A program made the position numbers and the translations under genes. DNA of 45,021 nucleotides, from assembly GCA_002841825.1 (NCBI GenBank), contig PHAZ01000015.1:1-45021 (forward strand), given 5' to 3'. This document shows positions 1 to 12,303 of this stretch, piece by piece. The first letter of the stretch is position 1. The number at the start of each line of letters is the position of its first letter. The DNA is from Deltaproteobacteria bacterium HGW-Deltaproteobacteria-22 (lineage in GTDB: Bacteria > Myxococcota_A > Polyangia > HGW-17). Below the pieces are notes generated by a model, which made no database searches, was not told the DNA's origin, and saw only the letters and a program-made list of their open reading frames with translations.

Positions 1-3000
1 GTGCGCACGGAGACGGCGACCGGCACGCAAATCGACACCATCTCAAGTTCGGTCGTGATCAACAACGATGGAAACAGCGTGGGCGGAACCGCACTGAGCG
101 CCGGCGAGGTGCTGGCGACAGCCAGCGAGACGCTGACCGTGGCGGGCAAGAGCAAGATCGATTCGGCAGGCGACGCAACGGGGCGCGACATTGCGCTGAC
201 CGGCGACGGCGCTTTCCTGCGCGTTGCCGAAGGCAGCCAGGTCAAGGTCAGCCGGAGCGGCGTCAATCGGCTGCAAGGCGATCTGACTGTCGAAAGCACC
301 GCCGCCGTGGCTGGCGAGTCGCTGGTCTTCGATGCGACGCGCGGCAATGAGCTGGCCGGTATGGTTTCCCCGGGCCGCCGCCTGGCCGACGGTTCGCGCG
401 ACGGGGGCGGGGCGGTGAGTATCGGTGCCGGCCGGATCAACGTGGTGGCCGACAATTCGGCGCCAACTGACGGCGTCACGCTGAAGAAGAGCGATCTGGA
501 GCGGTTCGCCGATGTCGATCAAATGCGTTTGATCAGCTATTCGACGCTCGACCTCTACGGCGACGCGACGCTGGGATCGGCCACGCTCAATGAACTGGTG
601 ATATCGGCCGCCGGCATTGCCGGGCACGGCGCTGATGGCAGCCAGGCCACTATTTCCGCCAAACAGGTGGCGTTCGAGAATGCCAATCCCGAGGGCGCCC
701 AATTCGTCGCCGGAGCAACACTCGGCAGCGGCAGCCTCAAGGTGGATGCCGGGCAGATCACTTTCGGCAACAACGCGACCGAAGCGATGCGCAAGGCGGG
801 TAGCAGCGGCTTCAAGATGGCCGGCTTCGATGCCGTCGAACTCAAGGCGAGCGGTGACCTGGCGTTTGCCGGTCGCGGTGTGACGCGCGTTGAGAGCGGC
901 CGGGTCGATGCCAACAGCCAGCCAGTCGAAACCAAGCTCGACATCATCGCGGGACGCGTGACCAGCACGAGCGGGGCAGATCATGTCCTGACGGCTACCG
1001 GTGATTTGTCTGTCCAGCGCCATGCGAACGCGACTGCTCCGACAACGACCGCTGGTCTTGGCAGCAAACTGGAACTGGCTGGCAAGAGCGTTGCGGTGTC
1101 CGGTCACATCGACCTGGCCGCCGGTGATCTGACCTTGGCCGGTGCGCAGGGTGTGACGCTGGACAACGGCGCGCTGGTCAGCGCCGCCGGTGCCGCCGTG
1201 AAGTTTGCCGATACCACGGCTTATGCCTCGGGCGGCCGCATCACGCTGAAATCGATGGAGGGCGATGTCCGGATCAACGAAGGCGCCATCGCTACCGTTT
1301 CCGCCGATGCCGGCGGCGGCAATGCCGGCACGATCCGCCTGTTGGCCGAAAAAGGCACGGTCGATGCCGCGGCGAAAACCCTGCGCGGCAATGCGGCCAA
1401 CGGCAAGACTCAGGGCAGCCTGGTGGTCGATGCAGCGTCGGTTGCGCTTGATCGCCTGGCCAATGCGGTCGTTGATCAATCCGGCAACCGCCATCTCAGC
1501 GAAAGCTGGGATGTCCGTCGCCGGGTTGGCGATCTTGTCCTGACGGAGCAGATCAAGGCACATCAATTCCAGTTGTCGGCTGATGCCGGCAACATCGATA
1601 TCTACGGATCCGTCGATGCATCCGGCAGCAAGGGCGGCAGTATCGGCCTATACGCCAATCGGGTGAGCGATGCCGATGGCTCGAATGCCGTCGGTGGCAA
1701 GGTTGAACTGCATGCCGGCAGCGCCCTCAAGGCCAATGCTACCGAAGTGGTCGGTGGTGGCGATGGCACGGCAGGCGAGGGCGGTTCGGTGACCGTCGGC
1801 GTCAGCGCTACGAAGGCCGAGGACGAATTGGCCACAGAGATCCATTTCTCGGGCGCCAAGGATGGCCAGGCAGCCGCCAGCATCGATGTGTCGACGGCGG
1901 CCGGCAGCAAGGCAAGCGGTGGCCGCGTGACGTTCCGCGCGCCGCGCCAGGATCAACTGGGCAAGTTGGTCAGTGGCAATGGGGCCGAGATTGTCGATAA
2001 CGATGCCATGGCCGCGCTGGTGACGACCAAGAAGGGGGCGACCATTAGCGATTACCTCTTGGTCGGGATCACCAACACCGAATCGTTGGCAAACGGGACG
2101 GTGATTTCCTTCAATGCCTATGCCGCGTCGAAGGCCGAACCCACGGTGACCGTGGGCAGCAACAGCAAGGTACCGTTGGTCAACGCCGATGGCACAGTAC
2201 TTTCGGCTAATGCAATCAAGGCCGGGCAGGGGGTCGTTGCCATCTTCGATAACGGCGTCTTCAAGATATCGACGCTGGGCGAGACGGATACAGGATCGGC
2301 CAACAGGTACAAAGTGACACCGGCCATCAGCCCGCTGACGGCGGCTGATTTCCAGAACCCCGGTTATACGGTGGCATTCCGTCCGAAGAGCGCCAATACA
2401 GCAGCGTCCACGCTGGAAATCACGTCGGCCGACAAGGTAAAGACGTCGGTCGATTTGAAGAGCGCTGACGGCAGCGTACTCAAGGCCGGCGATCTTCGGA
2501 CGGACAGGTTGGTGACGGCGGTCTATACAGTCGTCGACGGCAAGGGCGAGTTCAGGCTTGTCGATGATGTGCCTCTGGCCTCCGCGCCCGTCGTCGGATC
2601 GAGTATGGCCAAGGTGAATCTGGATGGAAATGTCCAAGGGGCGGCCAGTGTTGCGCTCGAAGCGGTACGGGTGACGCGCAAGACCGGCGATTTCGTGCTC
2701 GGTACCGCCGAGCAGGCCGCGCTGCTCAAGACAGCGAGTGAGGTTTCGGCGCTCAAGGGCAGTGCTTTTGTCGACGCAGCCGATCCCGGCCAGCGCCTGG
2801 GTACGGTCTTCCGGGTGGGTGAGGAGATTCGGTCGACCGGCAAATTGCTGGTGGGCAATGACTGGAGCTTTACTGGCACTAGTGCGGCCGGAACGGTTGG
2901 CGCCCTGACGTTGCGCGCCGAGGGAGATCTGCTGGTGAGCGGTACGATCACCGACGGTTTCGTCCGGAACGGCTCGGCAAACGCCGGGGTGTCCGATATT

Positions 3001-4160
3001 TATCGCGACGCACGCGTCGGCAGCGGCGGCGATAGCTGGTCGTTCCGGCTCGTCGCCGGGGCGGATGCCGCTCAGGCCTCACCGCTGGGGACGAATGCTT
3101 CGGCCACGACAGGCAGTCTCGTTCTGGCTGACAACAAACTGATCCGCACCGGCACGGGCAGCATCGATATTGCCGCCGCGAAAGACATCCAGCTTGGCGA
3201 CCGGGCGGCGATTTATACGGCTGGTGTGACCGATACGACAGAGCTCGATGGCTTTACACCGGCTTTCGTCAATAACAACTACACGGCGAAGGGTGTGTAC
3301 TCGGCTTTCCTGACTGGCGGTGGTGACGTCTCGCTGCAGGCTGGCGGTTCGATTGAGGTTGAAAAACCTGAGCTGGCGTCGGTTTATCAGGGTAATCCCA
3401 ACGAATGGTTGATGCGGGTGGGGGGCAACAAGGACCTGCAATGGTGGTCGCGGGTTGCCTCGTTCCAGTCGGGTATTGCCGCATTCGGCGGTGGTGATAT
3501 CAGCCTGACGGCGGGCAGCGACATCAGCAATGCCATCGTGGCCATTCCAACCAGTGGTCGGGTGCCGACGGTGGATGGCGAGGCCCAGCCTGACCGGGCG
3601 TTGATCATGGGCGGCGGTGACCTGAGCGTGCACGCACAGGGTTCGATCATCGGCGGGATGCTCTATGCCGAGACCGGCAAGGTGAAGCTGACTGCCGATG
3701 CGATCAAGCCTTATGTCATCGTCACCACGAATGGCAATGGCGATCTGGTCGACAACAATTTTTACACGACGGTCGCCATCGGTAACAGCAGCGTCGATGT
3801 CGTTGGCCGGCAGGACGTCGAACTGGGCAATGTGTACAACCCCCTGTGGGCCAACACCAACTGGCTCTACAACGGCACCTATACGACGGGCGCCAAGGCA
3901 ACGTCGGGATTGGTCACGGTGACCGGCAACTACAGTGTGCGCCTGGGTACCTTTGGTGAACGTTCGGCGCTCGATGTCGTTTCACTGGCCGGCAATGTTG
4001 GTCTGAACGCTCAGGATACGGTTTACGGGGTCATGGATAGCGAGACCCACCGACTGATGCCGGCGCAGGTGAAAGTTGCGGCGCTGAATGGCGATATCGG
4101 TGGGTCGGTGGTTCAAGTGCCAGGACAGTCGGGGCAGTTGGACCTGCTGGCGCAGGGCAC
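1..4160 (+). CDS. Internal fragment of a filamentous-haemagglutinin-like (beta-helical) adhesin, 5'-truncated, fused in frame to a TPR protein; 3' boundary approximate
   Basis: Long Gly/Ala/Ser/Asp-rich translation with repeated beta-helix motifs (GSIDIAAAKDIQLGDRAAIYTAG, GGGDVSLQAGGSIEVE, GGGDISLTAGSDISN, GQLDLLAQG). Frame is open at nt 1, with no signal peptide or TPS domain in the window. Confidence 0.7.
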
Positions 4161-7100
4161 CAATCCGAAGAGGGTGTTCGAGGTCCTCGAGCCGCTGTAC
4201 CGACAGGATTCCCTCTGGGAGAGCCTGGTGAACCTGCACGAGAAATATCTGGAGTTCGTGAAGGACTCCGAGGAACGCATTACGCTCTTCAAGACGATCT
4301 GCGACCTGCAGGAAAACTACCTTCGTGATCCCGACATGGCCTTCAAGACCTGGGCCCGTGCTTTCTCGGAGGCCGAGGCCGATGTGGAGATCCAGGAGCG
4401 CCTGGAAGGCCTGGCCGCTCAGATGGCGCTGTGGCCCGACCTGACAGAGGTCTACCGCGCCTCCGCCAAAAAGCTTTCTACGCTGGCACGGTCCCAGACC
4501 GCCCAGGCCGATGATCTCAACGATCTGTCCGTGCACATCTGGCTCAAGGCCGCACGCGTCCATGAGGAGGAGATGCAGGATCCCGCCGGTGCGGAGGAGG
4601 CCAACCTCGAGGTGCTCAAGATCGACTACGAGCATTTCACCGCCCTGGAGAGCCTGGACCGCATCTACTCTGCCAATTCCATGTATCCCGAGCTCGCCGG
4701 CATCCTCGACCGTCGTGCCAAGACCTCCCAGGATTCCTATGACCGCGTGCAGTTCCTGTTCCGCCTGGCCAAGGTCCGCGAGGAGGATCTGCGCGATCTT
4801 CCGGCGGCGGTGGCGGCCTTCGAGGCCATCATCCGGGAGGAGGAGCAGAACATCGAGGCTCTCGAGGGTCTGGAACGCATCCATTTCGAGACCGGAGACT
4901 ACAAGGCGCTGTTCAACGTCTACGAGCGCATGTCCAAGGCCCTGTCTTCCGACGACGACGTGGCCGAAGCGCTGGCCCACATGGCCAAGATCGCGTCCGA
5001 TGCCCTGAAGAACCCACTGGGCGCCAAGGATCTCTGGAAGCGCGTGCTTGACCTCAAGGGCGAGGAGCCCCGCGCGCTGAAAGAACTGTCCCTGCTGGCC
5101 GAGGCCGCCCGTGACTGGGCTGCCTGCGTCGACTTCCTGAACCGCATCACCCAGGCCTCCTACGAGACCTTCGAGCAGGTGGACGCCTACCTTTCAGTCG
5201 GCCGCATCGCCTTGAAGGAGCTGGCCGATCACCGCCAGGCACTCGACGCCTACCAGTCGGTGCGCTCCATCGATCCGTCCAACATCGAGGCGTTGGAAAA
5301 CCTTGCGTTCATCTTCTCCGAGAGTCAGGCCTGGGAGGAGCTCGTTGAAGTGCTCGAGGCCCTCGTCGGGCTCGGACAGGGCAGCATGCCTGCCTCCAAG
5401 TTGCGTGCACTGTATGCCCAGATCGGCAAGATCGAGAAGGAATACCTGATGCGGTCGGACCGCGCCATCGCGGCGTGGGAAAACGTGCTTATGCAGGTGT
5501 CCGGTGACGCCGAGGCCCTTGAGGCCCTCGAGACCCTGTATACCCAGAGCGAATTGTGGACCGACACCATCCGCATCCTGGAGGAAAAGGTCCGGAACTG
5601 CCAGAAGGATCCCCAGCGGATCGAGCTGCTGTTCCAGATCGCCGACATTTATGAGACCCGGGTGTGGGACAAGGCCTCCTCCGCCAATGCCTATGGCCGC
5701 GTGCTGAAGATCGAACGGCTCCACATCGAGGCGTTCAACCACCTTGAGCGTCTGCTCCAGGATCTGAACAAGTGGAAGGAACTGACCGAACTCTACTTGA
5801 AGAAGTTTGCCGACCTCGGTGGACAGGAAGAGGAGGTCCCCGCCGAGCACAAGGCCGAAATCGTTTCCATACTGCAGCGGCTTGCCGTGGTGTACGAGGA
5901 GAAGATGTCCGACCGCGAGAACGCGTTTGTGGCCCTGTCCAACGCATTCGCCATCGCTCCGATGAATGACGTCACCGCCGATCACCTGGAGCGCCTGGCG
6001 TCGATTCAGAACAACTGGGAAGAACTCATTGAAATGTACCAGGAGGCAGTCGAAGCCGTCGAAGACCGCCTGGTCCGGTGCGATCTCCTCGTGAAGATGG
6101 GCAAGTGGTACGCCGACCAGCTTGATGACCTTGCCAAGGCCTCCGAGGTCCTCAAGCAGGCCCTGCGCCTGGAGCCCAAGTACGGGCGTGTCCACCTGCA
6201 GATGGCCGAGGTGCACCGCAAGAACCAGTCCGTCGGCGAGTACATCTCCGAGCTGCGGCTGGCGCTGGAGGTCGAGACCCGTCAGGACGTCGTTTACAAG
6301 TCCGCCATGGAGCTGGCCCGCACCTATGAGAAGGAATTCGGTGACATGGACGAGGCGATCCGCTTCTACAAGAAGGCGCACGAAGCCTCCCTGACCCATG
6401 AGGAGCCTCTTGAGGCCCTTGAGCGCCTCTACGAGAGGGGCGAGAAGTGGCGCGAACTGATCGAGATCGTGAACGAGCGTGTCGATCGCAGCACCAACGA
6501 AGAGGAGATCTTCGATCTCAAGGTGAAGATCGCGGATCTATATGACGACCGCCGCGAGCTCCCCTCCAAGGCCATCGAGGTCCTCAACGAGCTTCTCGAC
6601 GCGCATCCGGACAACCTGGTCATCATGCGCAAGCTAGAGGAACTGTACGAGAAGATCGGTGACCTGGAAGAGTATCTCGCCATCCTCGAGCGGCAGATGA
6701 CCTATCTGTCGCACGACGACGAGCGCATCCGCAAGTCACACCAGATGGCCGCCGTCTGGGAAGAACACTTCGAGAAGCCTGACAAGGCCATCGAATGCTA
6801 CGAGGCCATCCTGGCGATCAGCGACAAGGACGAGCGTTCCTATCAGAACCTCGCAAGGCTGTACCGCCAGGAGAAGAAATGGACCGAGTACATCGAGGTC
6901 ATCTACCGCCACATCTACACCAAGCATGATCCGAAGGAACGCGTACGCCTGTACAAGGCAGCCGCCGAGGTGCTGGAAAAACAGCTCAACGAACCCGAGC
7001 GTTCCATCGACGCCTACATGGCGGTGCTCGATGACGACGCGATGGACATCGACGCACTGACGGCGCTGTCCCGCCTGTACGAAATCCAGGAAGACTGGGA

Positions 7101-9675
7101 TCGCTGCATGGACGTCTCGGTCCGCCTTGTTGATCTGATCAGCGACCAGAACACCAAGGTCGACCTGTATTTCCGCATCGGCAAGATCTCCGAGGATTTC
7201 CAGCACAACCCATCCGAGGCCGAGCGCCTTTACGCGGAAGCCCTGGCGATCAATCCGTCCTTCGTGCCCGCCCTGAAGAAGCTTTCGAACATCTACGGCG
7301 ACCGCCACGACTGGCTCAAGGCGTCCAAGATGCTCGAGGTCGCCCAGACCCATACCGCCAACGTCGTCGACAAGGCCGGCTACCTGTATGATGGCGGCGT
7401 GATCCGCCTCGATCACCTCGATGACGCCGAGCGTGCCGCCGAGCTGCTCGAAGCCTGCCTGGATCTCGATCCGGAGCACGTCGACGCTGCCCTGCGCTAC
7501 ACGGACATCCTTTGGGATCGCCAGCGCTACGAGGACATGTTCCCGCATCTCCAGATGCTGGTGCGCAAGCTCGAGGCTGCTTCGGCCGACCGGGATCTCA
7601 TGGCGAAGGTTTACTTCCGCTATGGTCGATCCGCGGAGGCCCGCAAGGAGCTTGAGAAGGCCCAGAAGGCCTACTACAACGCCTACCAGATTGAGAAAAC
7701 GTCGCTGCCGGTGCTGCAGGGCATGGCTTCTGTCTGCTATCAATTAGAGCAGTGGGAGCAGGCATTCAAGCTTTACAAGCAGATTCTGGTGCATCCGCAG
7801 GCCGAGTCCGACCACGAGCTGCAGACGGAAATCTACTACAAGCTCGGCGCGGTCCACTTCAAGCGCAACGAACTGATGAAAGCCCAGAACCTCTACGAGA
7901 AGGCCCTTGACAACAATCCGGGTCACCAGCCCACGCTGCTGGCCATGGTCGAACTGTACGAGAAGGAAAACAACTTCAAGGCGGCCGCAGAGATCAAGGG
8001 GCGCATCGCCGCCAGTCTTTCGGGTGAAGAGCAGGTTGAGTTCATGATCGGCCTGGCCGAATACTTCCGCGACAAGGTGATGGACAACGCCAGCGCCATC
8101 AAGGTGTTCGAGGACGCCTACGCGATCGATCCGAAGAACACGCTGATCATCCATGAACTGATCGAACTGTACCAGACGACCGAGCAGTGGAAGAAGGTCG
8201 CCAAGAACATGATCCTGCTCGCCGAGATGGAGTCGGATCCGAGCATCCGCTCCAAGATCTGGTACGCCGTCGGCGGTGTGTTCCGCGAGTACATCAAGTC
8301 CCTCGACGATGCCGTCGACTACTACAACCGTGCGCTCGATGACGATCCGAACAACCTGAAGGCGTTCCAGCACACAGACGAGATCCTGACCAAGAAGAAG
8401 GACTGGAAACTGCAGGAGCGCAACTACCGCAAGATGATCAAGCGCGTCATGGAAAACCAGCCGGAGAACCATGGGCTGCTGACCACCCTGTGGCACTTCC
8501 TCGGCGAGATCTACCGTACACGCCTCAAGGACTTCAAGGCAGCCATGGGCGCCTTCGAAACCGCCATCGCGCTGGATCCCTCCGCCTCCAACCGTCACGA
8601 GATCCTGGCCGAGCTCTACGAACTGGCCGGTCCTGACACCTATGACAAGGCCATCGCCAAGCACCACGAGATCCTGGACCGCAACGCATATAACCAGGAG
8701 AGCATGAAGAAGTTGTACCGGCTCTATCTGGAGACGCGGAACTACGACGCCGCCTGGTGCATGTCGGCAGCGCTGACCAACCTCAAGGTCGCGGAGGCCG
8801 AAGAACTGGAGTTCTACAACCAGTACAAACCGCGCGGTTTCGCCCAGCTCAAGCAGCGTTTCACCACCGACATCTGGGCCAACATGCTCACGTCCTCGAT
8901 GGAGGATCCGGCCATGCGTCACCTGATGGCTGCAATCTCGATCCCCATCACGACCCTGAAGGGCCGGCCGACCAAGAACTGGGGCATCAACCGCAAGAAC
9001 CGTCAGGAGCCTGCCGGAGAAGGTCCGCTGTTCAACAAGATCTTCTTCTATGTGCTGGATCGCCTCGCGGTCGAGGCGCCTGAACTGTACCTGCTGCCCG
9101 ATCACCGCGCCGGCATGCAGCACGGCGTCATGATCGAGAAGGGACAGCGCATCCCGTTCGTGACCGTGGGACAGGAACTGCTCCAGGGTCACATGGAAAA
9201 GGATCTGGCCTTCATGGTGGCGCGTGAACTGACCTACATGCGGCCGGAATACTACCTGCTCAAGCACGTTTCGAGTGTCGGCGAGCTGCGCGCGATGGTC
9301 TTCGGCTCCATGCGCCTGGTCAACGCCCAGATGCCCCTTCCCGTGGATGCGGGCGTCCTGCAGCAGACCGCAGCCCAGCTGGCACCCGTGCTGCCACCGG
9401 CCTCCAAGGAGGCGCTGATTGGACTCACGCAGAAGATGGCCGCCACGAACTACACGCCCAACGTGGATTCCTTCATCCAGGGCGTGGAACTGACCTGTCA
9501 CCGTGCCGCCCTGACCCTGATCCAGGATCTGGACGTGGCCATGCTCGTGCTGCAAGCCGAACCCATGATCGCCGGCGGTCTTGGTCTTCAGCAGAAGAAG
9601 GACGCGCTGCTGCGTTTCGCGACGTCGGAAAAATTCTTCGAACTGAGGAAAATCCTCGGAGTCGCCATCGGGTGA
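4160..9675 (+). CDS. Giant tetratricopeptide-repeat protein (C-terminal ~1,840 aa), N-terminus apparently replaced by the upstream segment
   Basis: Dense TPR-type helices (AIAAWENVLMQVSGDAEALEALETLYTQSELW; AIKVFEDAYAIDPKNTLIIHELIELYQTTEQW) followed by a ~300 aa non-TPR C-terminal domain; stop at 9673-9675. Confidence 0.85.
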
Positions 9676-9680
9676 ACACC

Positions 9681-9890
9681 ATGAAATACACCATATTGAT
9701 TGTCTCCCTGTTCAGTCTCGTTGCCGTCGGCTGCACCGGTGGCAAGAGCACCGGCAAGACCACCGCCGGCTCCGATCCGAAGGCGGGTGACGCCGGCAAG
9801 GTGGATCCCTCCCCGGTCAAGGATGCTGCCCCCACCGGTCCCGCATCCGATCTCTGCACCGATACCCAGTGCCCGGGAGTGGTTCGCTGA
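9681..9890 (+). CDS. Small putative lipoprotein
   Basis: ORF 9672..9890; the ATG at 9681 gives MKYTILIVSLFSLVAVGCTGGK, a short hydrophobic signal with lipobox (AVGC), then a Lys/Gly/Pro/Asp-rich tail. It immediately follows the TPR stop. Confidence 0.6.
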   Translation: MKYTILIVSLFSLVAVGCTGGKSTGKTTAGSDPKAGDAGKVDPSPVKDAAPTGPASDLCTDTQCPGVVR

Positions 9891-9971
9891 CCACCAATCG
9901 TCCATCCCCGGTGCGTTTCGCTTTTCGCACACGGGCATCACTCCCGGCCAGGCAGTACGGAGGCTTCTTCC

Positions 9972-11546
9972 ATGTCCCTTCTGGGTATCGACCAATCACA
10001 GGTAAAACGGCTGCGCGGCACTGCCGATGAAATCACCCGGCAGATCGCCCCGCTCCTGAAGTCACACACGACTGTCACCGTAGAGCGCGCCGTGCTTCGC
10101 CTGCTCGGCCTCGATGGAGTGGACCATAACCAGGTTCCTCTTCCCAACGTGGTGGTCAACCACCTGCGCGAGAAGGTCCGTGATGGCGCCTCGACGGCCA
10201 TGCTGGCGGCCATGCTGCACACGCGTGCATCGATCACGGAGGTGGCCGAACGTGTCGCCCGCGGCGAGCTGGATCTCCATCGTCTTCCGGCTGTTCCCGA
10301 GGACGAGATCCGTCACCTGGGACTGGAACTCGCCACCGAGAGCATGGAGCGCATTCAGGCGATGGTGCGAGAACGCCGTTCCCGCATGGACCGTCTGCCC
10401 GTGCGCGAACAGCCGTGGAAGTACGTCATCGTAGCAACCGGCAACATCTATGAAGACGTGGCACAGGCCAAGGCTGCCGTTCGGCGAGGCGCTGACATCA
10501 TCGCGGTCATCCGCACCACCGGTCAATCCCTGCTCGACTACGTGCCCTACGGGCCCACCACCGAAGGCTTCGGTGGAACCTATGCCACCCAGGCGAATTT
10601 CCGCATCATGCGCGCAGCCCTCGATGAGGTCGCCGAAGAGACCGGACACTATGTCCGCCTGGTCAACTACGCGTCGGGACTGTGCATGCCCGAAATCGTC
10701 GTGATGGGAGCGTTCGAACGGTTGGACATGATGCTCAATGACAGCATGTACGGCATCCTGTTCCGGGACATCAACCCGATCCGCACCTTCGTGGATCAGT
10801 TCTTCTCCCGCATGGTTGATGCGGCCGCGGAGATCATCATCAACACCGGTGAGGACAACTACCTCACCACAGCCGACGCCGTCGAAGCTGCCCACACCGT
10901 GCTCGCCTCGGACTTCATCAATGAAAGCTTCGGTCTGGCCGCCGGCCTTCGGCCCGAGCTGCTTGGCCTTGGTCACGCCTTCGAGATCGATCCCGATCTC
11001 GAGGACAGTTTCCTGCTCGAACTCTCGCAGGCTCTTTTGCTGCGTGAAGTCTTCCCCGACTCCCCGTTGAAGTACATGCCGCCGACCAAGCACATGAGCG
11101 GAGACATCTTCAAGGGGTACCTCATGAACGCGATGTTCAACCTCGCCGGCATCTGGTCGCAGCAGGGCATCCAGCTTCTGGGCATGCTGACCGAGGCCAT
11201 GCATACGCCCTTCCTGCAGGACCGCTACCTCGCGCTGCAGAACGCTGACTACATCATGACTGCCGCCCGGCACATTCACGACCAGGTCACATTCCGTCCT
11301 GATTCCCTGGTGATCCGTCGCGCCCACGAGGTGATGGACAAGACCGGCGTCCTGCTCGAGTCCGTGCGCGAAACCGGCCTCCTCCAGGCCATCTCCTCGG
11401 GCTGGTTCGCAGACATCTCCCGCCCCGCCGACCAAGGCAAGGGCCTGCTCGGTGTCCTGGAGAAGAGCGACACCTATTTCAATCCCTGCAAGCCCGTGCT
11501 GGCATCCCGGCTGGGGCTGGAGAAGGAGATTGACAAATGGATTTGA
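9972..11546 (+). CDS. kamD: Lysine 5,6-aminomutase alpha subunit
   Basis: 524 aa; family-typical stretches YVIVATGNIYEDVAQAKAAVRRGADIIAVIRTTGQSLLDYVPYGPTTEGFGGTYATQANFRIMR and INTGEDNYLTTADAVEAAHTVLASDFINE; directly followed by a kamE-like gene. Confidence 0.9.
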   Translation: MSLLGIDQSQVKRLRGTADEITRQIAPLLKSHTTVTVERAVLRLLGLDGVDHNQVPLPNVVVNHLREKVRDGASTAMLAAMLHTRASITEVAERVARGELDLHRLPAVPEDEIRHLGLELATESMERIQAMVRERRSRMDRLPVREQPWKYVIVATGNIYEDVAQAKAAVRRGADIIAVIRTTGQSLLDYVPYGPTTEGFGGTYATQANFRIMRAALDEVAEETGHYVRLVNYASGLCMPEIVVMGAFERLDMMLNDSMYGILFRDINPIRTFVDQFFSRMVDAAAEIIINTGEDNYLTTADAVEAAHTVLASDFINESFGLAAGLRPELLGLGHAFEIDPDLEDSFLLELSQALLLREVFPDSPLKYMPPTKHMSGDIFKGYLMNAMFNLAGIWSQQGIQLLGMLTEAMHTPFLQDRYLALQNADYIMTAARHIHDQVTFRPDSLVIRRAHEVMDKTGVLLESVRETGLLQAISSGWFADISRPADQGKGLLGVLEKSDTYFNPCKPVLASRLGLEKEIDKWI

Positions 11547-12295
11547 ACCTGCGCGAAATCCGTCCATACGGTGACTCCCTGTCCGACGGTGCGATGCAAT
11601 TGAGCTTCACGCTGCCCCTGCCCACAGGTCCGCTGGCCAAGGAGGCCGCCCTCCGCCTCGCCCGGAAAATGGGCTTCGCCGAAGCCGACGTGGTGCACAT
11701 GGCCGATCTGGGAGAGGGCTTCAGTTTCTTCGTGGTCTACGGAAAAACCAGGCTGTTCATCGATGCCACCGACATCACCGTGACCGCCGTGAAGACCGAC
11801 GTATGGGATCGCGCCACCTGTGATGAAAAGATTCGCGAATTGTTCGGTCGCAAACTGAAGATCGTGGGCGCCTGCATCGGCGAGGACGCCCACACCGTGG
11901 GCATTGACGCGATCATGAACATGAAGGGCTATGCGGGACACTACGGTCTGGAACGCTTCGCCATGATCGACGCGTTCAACCTCGGGGCCCAGGTGGAACC
12001 TGAGACGCTGCTTGCCCGTGCCCGCGAGAAGGACGTCGACGCCATCCTCGTCTCCCAGGTCGTCACCCAACGTGATGCTCACCTGCAGAATCTCACGCGA
12101 TTCGTTGAACTCACCGAGGCGGCTGGTCTTCGCGACCGTTTCGTACTGGTCGCCGGCGGTCCGCGCCTCGATCACAAGCTTGCGCTGGAGCTGGGTTTCG
12201 ATGCCGGCTTCGGGCGCGGCACCTTTGCCGAACATGTGGCCTCCTTCGTGATACATCATCTGGTGCAGAAGCGATCCATGGGGTCTGAAGGATAG
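11537..12295 (+). CDS. kamE: Lysine 5,6-aminomutase beta subunit (B12-binding)
   Basis: 252 aa; GEDAHTVGIDAIMNMKGYAGHYGLERF (cobalamin DxHxxG-type site and conserved Lys region); overlaps kamD by 10 nt. Confidence 0.9.
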   Translation: MDLNLREIRPYGDSLSDGAMQLSFTLPLPTGPLAKEAALRLARKMGFAEADVVHMADLGEGFSFFVVYGKTRLFIDATDITVTAVKTDVWDRATCDEKIRELFGRKLKIVGACIGEDAHTVGIDAIMNMKGYAGHYGLERFAMIDAFNLGAQVEPETLLARAREKDVDAILVSQVVTQRDAHLQNLTRFVELTEAAGLRDRFVLVAGGPRLDHKLALELGFDAGFGRGTFAEHVASFVIHHLVQKRSMGSEG

Positions 12296-12303
12296 TATTT
12301 CCG

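Noticed and set aside
7744-9555. 603 aa minus-strand ORF opposite the TPR gene
   Set aside because: Shadow ORF in GC-rich coding DNA; composition (QHEHGHVQILDQGQG...) is not protein-like and the plus-strand TPR is clear.
1-9675. A novel 3,224 aa adhesin-TPR fusion system
   Set aside because: Abrupt domain and codon-style change at ~4160 makes an assembly chimera the simpler explanation; reported as an artefact candidate instead.
10062-11567. 501 aa minus-strand ORF opposite kamD
   Set aside because: Shadow ORF; kamD is unambiguous on the plus strand.
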